From NCBI RefSeq assembly GCF_001730525.1, contig NZ_MDFN01000031.1, forward strand, positions 1-61,379: a DNA stretch of 61,379 nucleotides, read 5' to 3'. This document shows, one piece after another, positions 55,082-61,379 of the stretch. The position numbers were made by a program, and so were the translations under genes. The DNA comes from Arcticibacter eurypsychrophilus. GTDB lineage: Bacteria; Bacteroidota; Bacteroidia; Sphingobacteriales; Sphingobacteriaceae. How positions within the stretch are numbered: position 1 is the first letter of the stretch; each line of letters begins with the position of its first letter. Under the pieces are notes generated by a model, which searched no databases, was not told the DNA's origin, and saw only the letters and a list, made by a program, of their open reading frames with translations.

Positions 55082-56173
55082 TTAGAGTGTTGCAGGCAGC
55101 GGATTGTTACACTCTATTCCTTTGATTTCTGCACGGGTGCGTGGTAAACTGTCAGGGTAATTCTTTTCGATAAATGCGATCAGGTTTTCCCTTACATAGC
55201 AACGCAGATCAAATGCTTCGCCGGAATTGCGGGCACTCATTAATGCGCGGATTTCAATGGTGGTTTCTTTGGTATCAGTTACCTGCAGGACATCTACTTT
55301 TTTGTCCCATAATGGAGATAAATGAAGTAAACGTGTAAGTTCTTCGCGTACTTTTTCAACAGGAACAGAATAATCCATATAAAAGAAGGCGGTACCTAGG
55401 ATGTCTGAAGAGCTTCTAGTCCAGTTTTGAAAGGGCTTTTGAATGAAATAACTGATAGGAAGAATTAATCGCCGCTGATCCCAGATATGAAGAACAACAT
55501 AGGTCAGATTTATTTCTTCTACTCGTCCCCATTCTCCTTCAACTACCAGCACATCGTCAATACGAATAGGCTGTGTAAAAGCAATTTGAAAGCCTGCCAG
55601 GAGATTCCCAAGGGATTGTTGGGCAGCAAAGCCAAGTATGGTTGCTCCAATAGCGACACCACCCAAAAGGCCGGTTCCCAGTTTACGCATATTTTCAAAG
55701 CTTAAAAGGATAGCGGCAATGGTGAGCAGAACGATTAATGCTACTAAAAGCTGCCTGATGAACTGCATTTGGGTTCTTATTCTTCTGGCTTTTAAGTTAT
55801 TTTCCTGGGTGATATCATAGATATGATAAACGACGGATTCAAATACTTTTATAGCGCTGATAAGCATAGCTGCAAAAGCGACCATCAGGGATACTTCAAT
55901 GATCCGATCTGTATTTGCCAATGGAATTTTATCCATCTTCATAAATGGAATAGCCGAATTGATCATGACCAATGGTAAAAAGAATCCGGCAGGCCGGTAA
56001 AGGTTTTTAATAATCTCTGGATAAGTGCGAACATCTGAATGGAGATAATATAGTCGGATGCTTCTGGAGATGATAAACCGGATCAAAAGCCCTATCAGAA
56101 TCGCTGTAACAACAAGTAAAATGTTCCAGATAAAGTCTGGTATGTTTTCAAAAGCGGCTTTCCAGTTTCCCAT
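55082..56173 (-). CDS. Small-conductance mechanosensitive channel (MscS family)
   Basis: 363 residues with four to five membrane helices (about 15-180) and the MscS beta-domain (IAFTQPIRIDDVLVVEGEWGRVEEINLTYVVL, of which RIDDVLVVEGEWGRVEEI at about 220-237 is the conserved core). The pore helix GTGLLGGVAIGATILGFAAQQSLGN contains the Ala/Gly pattern. It protects against osmotic shock. It is encoded nine bases after crtI, in the same operon as the MacB-type permease. Confidence 0.92.
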   Translation of the reverse strand: MGNWKAAFENIPDFIWNILLVVTAILIGLLIRFIISRSIRLYYLHSDVRTYPEIIKNLYRPAGFFLPLVMINSAIPFMKMDKIPLANTDRIIEVSLMVAFAAMLISAIKVFESVVYHIYDITQENNLKARRIRTQMQFIRQLLVALIVLLTIAAILLSFENMRKLGTGLLGGVAIGATILGFAAQQSLGNLLAGFQIAFTQPIRIDDVLVVEGEWGRVEEINLTYVVLHIWDQRRLILPISYFIQKPFQNWTRSSSDILGTAFFYMDYSVPVEKVREELTRLLHLSPLWDKKVDVLQVTDTKETTIEIRALMSARNSGEAFDLRCYVRENLIAFIEKNYPDSLPRTRAEIKGIECNNPLPATL

Positions 56174-56182
56174 TGTATAATA

Positions 56183-57667
56183 TTAAAGTTTTGAATGTAG
56201 AAACAAAAGTGCTTCTTTAGCAACGACTTGTCCTGATATAATAGCAGGAGGAACACCAGGACCGGGAACAGTAAGCTGACCGGTATAAAAGAGATTCTTA
56301 ACTTTCTTTGATTTAAGCTTAGGCTTCAGAAAGGCTGTTTGCGCTAGCGTATTGGCCAATCCATAAGCGTTGCCTTTATAGGAATGATAATCTTTTTCAA
56401 AGTCCCTGATGGCATAAGTTCTTTTTACAACGATGGAATCGCGGATGGATTGCCCTGTAATTTCTTCAAACCGATCCATGATCAGATCAAAGTATTGTTC
56501 CCTGATTTCTTCTGTATCGGTTAATCCTGGCGCTACAGGAATGAGGAAGAAAAGGTTTTCGCCATTTTCCGGAATGATGCTATCATCTGTTTTCGAGGCG
56601 CAGCACGCATAAAATAATGGTTTTTCGGGCCATTGTGGTGTTTTATATATTTCATCGGAATGTTTGCCAAAGTCCTCATCAAAGAAAAGGTTATGGTGTT
56701 GAATATTTGCTACCTTTTTATTGACACCAATATAAAACAGTAGGGAGGAGGGAGAGAGTACACGGGAATTCCAGTATTCGGGTGTATAACTTTGATAGGG
56801 TTTATCCAGTAGATGTTGATCGGTAAACTGATAATCGGCACTCGAAATGACGACATCAGCTTGCTGAAAGCCTTTGTCGGTTTCAATACCCTGTGCTATT
56901 CCTTCTTTAACCCTGATATGCCTCACTTCTGTATTTAGCACAATTTTAACGCCGTTACTTTCTGCAATGGAAACCATGGCTTTAACAATTTCATTCATGC
57001 CTCCCATGGGATACCAGGTTCCGAGGGCAAGGTCCGCATAGTTCATCAGGCTATATAAAGCTGGAGTGGTTTTAGCTGTCCCTCCTAAAAAAAGAATAGG
57101 GAACTCAAGGATTTTAACGATTTTAGGGTGCTTGAAAAAAGAACCTACATGTTTGCGTAAACTGGTATAGAGTTGTAAACGAAAACTGGCACTAATGAGT
57201 TTCAGGTCAACGTATTCCAGGATGGAATGTGATGGTCTAAATACAAAGTCGCCCATTCCTGTGGTGTATTTATATTCTGCCTGATGCAAAAAGGTATCAA
57301 GCTTTGCAGAGGCACCCGGTTCTAAGGTTTCAAAAAGTTTCTTTAATTCCGGCATCCCTGCAGGAACATCGGTTAATTCTTTGTTGGTCCAATAAACCCG
57401 GTAGGAGGGATCTAGCCTTTTAAGATTATAAAAGTCTGAAGCAGTCTTTCCAAATAAAGCATAAAAATTCTCAAAGACATCGGGCATCCAATACCAGCTC
57501 GGTCCCATATCGAAGTGAAATCCATCTTTGGACCATGTGCGTGCTCTACCGCCGGCCTGGTCGTTTTTTTCATAAATAGTTACATTGTGCCCTTCTTTTG
57601 CAAGAAGAGATGCTGCTGAAAGTCCTGAAAAACCAGAGCCAATAATGGCTATTGTAGAGGTGCCCAT
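56183..57667 (-). CDS. crtI: Phytoene desaturase
   Basis: 494 residues. FAD motif TIAIIGSGFSGLSAASLLAKEGH (5-27 region) then YEKNDQAGGRART; C-terminal FYTGQLTVPGPGVPPAIISGQ is diagnostic of CrtI-type enzymes. It desaturates phytoene toward lycopene. It is divergent from crtB (72 bases between starts) and is the first gene of a run with mscS and the MacB-like permease. Only one CrtI-type gene is present, so a CrtD-like step would need another locus. Confidence 0.93.
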   Translation of the reverse strand: MGTSTIAIIGSGFSGLSAASLLAKEGHNVTIYEKNDQAGGRARTWSKDGFHFDMGPSWYWMPDVFENFYALFGKTASDFYNLKRLDPSYRVYWTNKELTDVPAGMPELKKLFETLEPGASAKLDTFLHQAEYKYTTGMGDFVFRPSHSILEYVDLKLISASFRLQLYTSLRKHVGSFFKHPKIVKILEFPILFLGGTAKTTPALYSLMNYADLALGTWYPMGGMNEIVKAMVSIAESNGVKIVLNTEVRHIRVKEGIAQGIETDKGFQQADVVISSADYQFTDQHLLDKPYQSYTPEYWNSRVLSPSSLLFYIGVNKKVANIQHHNLFFDEDFGKHSDEIYKTPQWPEKPLFYACCASKTDDSIIPENGENLFFLIPVAPGLTDTEEIREQYFDLIMDRFEEITGQSIRDSIVVKRTYAIRDFEKDYHSYKGNAYGLANTLAQTAFLKPKLKSKKVKNLFYTGQLTVPGPGVPPAIISGQVVAKEALLFLHSKL

Positions 57668-57739
57668 ATGAAGGTAAATGTACTCGTAAAAACAATTAAA
57701 GCAAAATTTCGTATAATTGATAAATGATCCTCCTAATTT

Positions 57740-58576
57740 ATGATGGAATTATATAATTACACTTGCTTTGAGTGTAGTAAAATTATTACCAAAACGTACA
57801 GTACCTCTTTTAGCTTGGGAATCAAGGCGTTTCATAAGGAACTTCATAACCCAATTTATGCGATTTATGGTTTCGTAAGATACGCTGATGAAATTGTTGA
57901 CACTTTTCATGATTTTGATAAAGTACAAATGATAAGGCAGTTTGGCGTAGATACATATGAGGCTATTGAAAGAAAGGTGAGTATAAATCCGGTATTACAT
58001 GCTTTTCAGCAGGTGGTGAATCAATACCATATTGACCGGAATCTGATTGAGGCTTTTCTTAAATCAATGGAGATGGATCTGGAGAAGGTTACCTATACGC
58101 CGCGTTTATTTAACGAATATATTTATGGTTCGGCAGAAGTGGTCGGATTGATGTGCTTGAAGGTGTTTTGTAATGGCCAGAAGGATCTGTATATTTCGTT
58201 ATTGCCTAATGCGCAAAAGCTTGGAGCAGCATTTCAGAAGATTAATTTCTTGCGTGATATCCGTTCTGATTTTGAAGATAAGGGAAGAGTTTATTTTCCT
58301 GGAATAGATTTTTTATGTTTTACAGAAGAGGATAAAAAGGAGATAGAAGCTGATATAAAGGGAGATTTTGATTCGGCATTGATTGGGATCAGGGGACTTC
58401 CTCGTAAATCAAGGGCAGGAGTTTATGTTGCATACATCTATTATCTTGATCTTTTTTATAAGATTAAAGCTAATCCTGCAAAAACATTGTCTAGCAAGAG
58501 GATTCGTGTTTCAGATAAAAGAAAAATATGGTTATTGGCCAGAGCATTATTTACAGAGAGGGTTATCGGAATATGA
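57740..58576 (+). CDS. crtB: Phytoene synthase
   Basis: 278 residues. Two aspartate-rich motifs are present: YADEIVDTF (about 48-56) and, about 120 residues later, LRDIRSDFEDKGRVYFP, as in squalene/phytoene synthases. It joins two geranylgeranyl diphosphates. The ATGATG at 57740 allows two adjacent starts. It overlaps the next gene by an ATGA, and heads an operon with a lycopene cyclase and a cytochrome b5-like protein. Confidence 0.95.
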   Translation: MMELYNYTCFECSKIITKTYSTSFSLGIKAFHKELHNPIYAIYGFVRYADEIVDTFHDFDKVQMIRQFGVDTYEAIERKVSINPVLHAFQQVVNQYHIDRNLIEAFLKSMEMDLEKVTYTPRLFNEYIYGSAEVVGLMCLKVFCNGQKDLYISLLPNAQKLGAAFQKINFLRDIRSDFEDKGRVYFPGIDFLCFTEEDKKEIEADIKGDFDSALIGIRGLPRKSRAGVYVAYIYYLDLFYKIKANPAKTLSSKRIRVSDKRKIWLLARALFTERVIGI

Positions 58577-59091
58577 TTAGGTTTTGTTTATTACTTTTAT
58601 TATTGCCTTTATCAACAATGGCATTGGATATTAAGAAAATCAGAGTAGAGTTTTATGAAGCAGTTGACAGTAAAAATGTTGCTGAAAGGTTTTATGCCCG
58701 GATGAAAAAGGATCAGGGGCTAAGTCCGGTTTGCCTGGCTTATTATGGTTCGGCACAGACGCTGATGGCTAAACATGCCTGGAATCCTTACAATAAACTG
58801 GCTTATTTGAAAAGTGGCATGATTGATCTGGGTAGAGCCGTAGCTTTGAGTCCGGATAATCTGGAGATCAGGTTTCTAAGATTTAGCATAGAACATTATA
58901 TTCCTGCATTTCTGGGGATGAGTAAAAATCTGCCAGATGACAAGGCTAAAATCGTGGAGTTAATAGGAAAACAAGGATATGGGGCTGTCGATCAAAGACT
59001 TTTGAAAGATATGGTATCTTTTTTTGGTTACTCCAAAAGGTTTACACCTCAAGAATTGGCAATACTAAGAAGGGCAGCTCAGCATGAATGA
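58573..59091 (+). CDS. Hypothetical secreted protein in the carotenoid operon
   Basis: 172 residues from the ATG that overlaps the crtB stop; the upstream frame from 58528 lies inside crtB. A signal peptide (LLLLLPLSTMA, about 4-17) is followed by an all-helical domain with no known motif (YARMKKDQGLSPVCLAYYG, GRAVALSPDNLEIRFLRFS). The middle resembles tetratricopeptide-type helices. It overlaps the lycopene cyclase gene by eight bases. Function unknown; location argues for a role in pigment or membrane assembly. Confidence 0.75.
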   Translation: MIRFCLLLLLLPLSTMALDIKKIRVEFYEAVDSKNVAERFYARMKKDQGLSPVCLAYYGSAQTLMAKHAWNPYNKLAYLKSGMIDLGRAVALSPDNLEIRFLRFSIEHYIPAFLGMSKNLPDDKAKIVELIGKQGYGAVDQRLLKDMVSFFGYSKRFTPQELAILRRAAQHE

Positions 59092-59767
59092 TCATTATAC
59101 CTATCTGCTGATCAATTTCCTAACGGTACTGTTTCCAATACTTTTATCATTCGACAAAAGAGTGCATTTTTATAAAAGCTGGAAATATATATTTCCAGGG
59201 CTTTTGCTAACTGGGCTCTCTTTTTTATTATGGGACTATATATTTACACTTTACCAGGTTTGGTCTTTCAATGATCAGTATGTAATCGGGTTATACTTTC
59301 TGAACTTGCCTCTAGAAGAGATTCTATTCTTTGTAACTGTCCCATTTTCTTGCATTTTTATCTATGCGTGTTTAAATGTATATGTCAAAAAAAATCTACT
59401 GGGTAGGTTTAGTTCATGGATCACTTTAGTATTGATCGTCCTGTCTGCTGTACTATTGGGTATGTATTATGACCGGGTCTATACACTGATTACTTTCGGA
59501 TTGCTACTTGTAATTGGCTTGTACGTATTTGTTCGAAAACCGGTTTTTCTGGGTCGTTTTTATTTAGCCTATCTTATTTCATTAATCCCATTTTATCTTG
59601 TAAACGGTTTATTAACCTCTATCCCTGTAGTGTTGTATAATGATGCCCAAAATATAGGTTTCAGAGTTGGGACTATTCCTTTTGAAGATCACTTCTATTC
59701 ATTGACCATGTTGTTAATGAACGTCTTGTTTTTTGAGTACTTTAAGAAAAGGAATCATGTATCGTGA
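59084..59767 (+). CDS. Lycopene cyclase domain protein, CrtYcd type
   Basis: 227 residues with seven membrane helices. Two copies of the cyclase motif are seen: LPLEEILFFVTVPF (about 75-88) in the first half and VGTIPFEDHFYSLTMLLMNV in the second, as in fused CrtYc/CrtYd proteins of actinobacteria and Bacteroidota. It closes beta-rings on lycopene. Overlaps at both ends show translational coupling. The product may be mono- or bicyclic. Confidence 0.88.
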   Translation: MNDHYTYLLINFLTVLFPILLSFDKRVHFYKSWKYIFPGLLLTGLSFLLWDYIFTLYQVWSFNDQYVIGLYFLNLPLEEILFFVTVPFSCIFIYACLNVYVKKNLLGRFSSWITLVLIVLSAVLLGMYYDRVYTLITFGLLLVIGLYVFVRKPVFLGRFYLAYLISLIPFYLVNGLLTSIPVVLYNDAQNIGFRVGTIPFEDHFYSLTMLLMNVLFFEYFKKRNHVS

Positions 59768-60006
59768 TGGAAGAGGAATTGTCTTTTTATACCCGGTCAC
59801 AGCTTGCATTACGCAATGGACAGGATAAACCACAGATCTGGGTGGCTTTTAAGGGTATTATTTATGATGTTACAGAGAGTAGGTTATGGAAAAAGGGTAC
59901 TCATTATGAACATTGGGCCGGACAAGATCTAACAGATGAGCTAGCGGATGCTCCACATACAGCATTAGTTTTTTCAAGGTTTAAAAAGATTGGTCGGATT
60001 AAGTAA
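59764..60006 (+). CDS. Small cytochrome b5-like heme/steroid-binding protein
   Basis: 80 residues, starting four bases before the cyclase stop. Features: IWVAFKGIIYDVTES, then KKGTHYEHWAGQDLTDEL and ADAPHTALVFSRF, as in the cyt-b5-like MAPR family; His in HWAGQDL and in APH are candidate ligands. It may give electrons to, or bind lipids for, the ring-modifying enzymes. It ends the carotenoid operon. A role in pigment synthesis is inferred from position. Confidence 0.8.
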   Translation: MMEEELSFYTRSQLALRNGQDKPQIWVAFKGIIYDVTESRLWKKGTHYEHWAGQDLTDELADAPHTALVFSRFKKIGRIK

Positions 60007-60303
60007 GGTAACAAAGTTTATATTCACATTTAAAGTTTGTCAAATTCTTCCCTGCTTTAATACAGCACCAGACTTTGTATTTGACAAACAGGAGGAATGT
60101 AATTATCATATTGATTAACCAACAGTACTTAAACAATCAAATGATTTTAATATCTTGTTCATTCCTGATATCTATCTTTTTGTTTTTTTTGTTAAGTACA
60201 AAAAATATAAAAGGCTGTATCAATAATACCTTTCTGTGCATGAAAGTAAAATTATTTTTACTGATACAGCCTCATTTATAATACGACAATTCGTAGGGAA
60301 TAA
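60007..60303. other. Convergent intergenic region with a long stem-loop
   Basis: About 300 bases between the cytochrome b5-like gene and the PfkB gene. AGGCTGTATCA (60212-60222) pairs with TGATACAGCCT (60262-60272), and inside the 39-base loop CTTTC pairs with GAAAG, giving a two-tier structure that may terminate both transcripts. The 68-codon frame at 60075 is very hydrophobic and repetitive, and is taken as chance. Confidence 0.5.
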
Positions 60304-61224
60304 TTATGCTTCTAATACAAAGCTACTCAGTGTTACAAATTCTTTAATCCGGTTTTTAATTTCTTCCTGTGTCAGGTTTTTAATTTTTTCGGTACCAAAT
60401 TTCTCTACGCAAAATGATGCTAATGCAGATCCGAAGATGATTGCATTTTTCATGTTATTGAAATTGACTGAACCAACTTTAGCCATGTAGCCGATAAATC
60501 CACCTGCAAAGGTATCACCGGCACCAGTAGGGTCAAATACTTCAGCTAAAGGCAGCGCAGGGGCTGAAAACACGCGATCCTTATCAAACAGAAGAGCACC
60601 ATGTTCTCCCTTTTTGATGATCAGGTATTTTGGTCCCATTGCAATGATTTTTTTAGCCGCTTTAACTAAAGAGTATTCACCAGACAATTGACGGGCTTCA
60701 GCATCATTAATGGTTAGCACATCAATCATGGTTAGCGTTTCCTTTAAGTCGCCCATGGCAACGTCCATCCAAAAGTTCATCGTATCCAATACAATTAACT
60801 TGGGACGACTTTTCATACGTTTGATAGTAGTCTGTTGAATCTGGGGAGTTAAATTTCCCAAAAGAAGATATTCACAGTCCTGATAAGACTCTGGAATAAT
60901 AGGGTCAAAATCAGCAAGAACATTCAATTCAGTGGCGAGCGTATCGCGACTGTTCATGTCATTGTGGTATTTTCCTGCCCAAAAGAATGATTTTTCTCCT
61001 TCCTTTATTTGTAAACCTTCCACATCTATGCCATGGTTTTTGATTTCCTCAATATCTTTCTTGTTAAAATCGTCTCCAACAACACCAACGATTTTTACAT
61101 TATCACAAAAATAGGAGGCAGCTAAACTTGCGTAAGTTGCTGCTCCTCCGACGATTTTGTCTGTTTTTCCAAAAGGAGTTTCGATTGCATCGAAAGCCAC
61201 AGTACCTATAATAACTAAGCTCAT
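60304..61224 (-). CDS. PfkB-family carbohydrate/nucleoside kinase
   Basis: 306 residues from the ATG at 61224; a longer frame to 61299 is hydrophobic junk. N-terminal VIIGTVAFDAIETPFG, DKIVGGAATYASLAASYF, middle YLLLGNLTPQ and VLDTMNFWM, and the C-terminal signature DPTGAGDTFAGGFIGYMA with the catalytic Asp. It phosphorylates a sugar or nucleoside; the substrate cannot be fixed. It diverges from the tRNA at the right edge. Confidence 0.9.
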   Translation of the reverse strand: MSLVIIGTVAFDAIETPFGKTDKIVGGAATYASLAASYFCDNVKIVGVVGDDFNKKDIEEIKNHGIDVEGLQIKEGEKSFFWAGKYHNDMNSRDTLATELNVLADFDPIIPESYQDCEYLLLGNLTPQIQQTTIKRMKSRPKLIVLDTMNFWMDVAMGDLKETLTMIDVLTINDAEARQLSGEYSLVKAAKKIIAMGPKYLIIKKGEHGALLFDKDRVFSAPALPLAEVFDPTGAGDTFAGGFIGYMAKVGSVNFNNMKNAIIFGSALASFCVEKFGTEKIKNLTQEEIKNRIKEFVTLSSFVLEA

Positions 61225-61353
61225 AAAATATTTAAAAAAAAACTTTCCGCAAATATTGCATAAATAAATTAAAATCCCGAATATTGCAATCCCAAACACA
61301 GCAATGCTGTTCTAGTCAAAAAGAGTAGCAAAGACGGTGAAAAAGGGTAATAC

Positions 61354-61379
61354 TCCTAAGTAGCTCAGCTGGTTAGAGC
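61354..61379 (+). tRNA. Start of a tRNA gene (probably tRNA-Asn), cut by window edge
   Basis: The acceptor half TCCTAAG, then TA, D-stem GCTC, loop AGCTGGTTA and GAGC fit the 5' part of a tRNA. The TCCT-AG start and GTAGCTCAG pattern resemble Bacteroidota tRNA-Asn, but the anticodon lies outside the window, so the amino acid is a guess. Confidence 0.8.

Noticed and set aside
60212-60272. Two-tier stem-loop as a tRNA-like or attC-like site
   Set aside because: No tRNA arms beyond the two stems and no integron core sites; a shared terminator explains it better.
60075-60281. 68-codon hydrophobic frame after the cytochrome b5-like gene
   Set aside because: Low-complexity sequence running into the stem-loop of the convergent region; looks like chance.

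Overview
The window looks like a chromosomal segment of a pigmented, polysaccharide-degrading Bacteroidota, most likely the Sphingobacteriaceae (Pedobacter or a close relative). The grounds are AT-rich DNA, SusC/SusD-type outer-membrane genes, a hybrid two-component system (HTCS), a putative porin, DUF5606, promoters of the TAnnTTTG type, few Shine-Dalgarno sequences and a dispersed carotenoid pathway. This placement is inference from gene content; no database search was run.

Layout, left to right. (1) 1-626: the N-terminal part of a Ser/Thr protein kinase, cut by the window edge. (2) 1023-3911: an autoregulated ABC-transporter operon (ATPase, permease, YtrA-like GntR regulator, membrane-anchored protein) behind a perfect inverted-repeat operator. 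(3) 3898-4690: a decayed outer-membrane receptor. (4) 4762-7332: an unusual accessory block bracketed by two related palindromes. It holds two tandem 49-codon ORFs 219 bp apart, each ending at a GC-rich hairpin, then a glutamate-synthase-like protein that has lost the family's conserved catalytic and cluster motifs, then an Rnk/GreA-C-like protein. This is my best candidate for something undescribed. (5) 7393-19674: a polysaccharide utilisation locus (SusC, SusD, a sialidase-fold protein, a GH5-like enzyme, a GH43 enzyme) with a divergent HTCS, followed by a GH115 remnant and a repeat-containing small secreted protein. (6) 20571-40784: mostly housekeeping genes (amine oxidase, lpxK, purine nucleoside phosphorylase, porin, cyclophilin, rlmH, msrB, fabG, a VWA-like membrane protein, ftsB/divIC, eno, carA), then a panB-rluA operon running into three carotenoid-tailoring genes. 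Several decaying tandem repeats lie between these genes. (7) 41145-44352: an accessory N6-adenine DNA methyltransferase with a small partner and no evident nuclease. (8) 44874-61224: a glutaminase-A-like DUF4965 protein, ispH, a CrtW-type ketolase, hemH, waaA, UDP-sugar genes, a MacB-like permease, a MscS channel, the crtI/crtB/lycopene-cyclase cluster and a PfkB kinase. (9) A tRNA begins at the right edge.

How the genes work together. IspH supplies isoprenoid precursors. CrtB and CrtI make the acyclic C40 backbone, a heterodimer-type lycopene cyclase closes a ring, CrtW adds a keto group, CruF hydrates an acyclic end, and CruC/CruD-like enzymes would add a sugar and a fatty acyl chain. The predicted end product is a monocyclic keto-carotenoid glycoside ester. 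LpxK, WaaA, the UDP-xylose synthase and GalE serve lipid A and surface glycan synthesis. The PUL and its HTCS handle a plant cell wall glycan, probably one with arabinose and/or glucuronic acid side groups.
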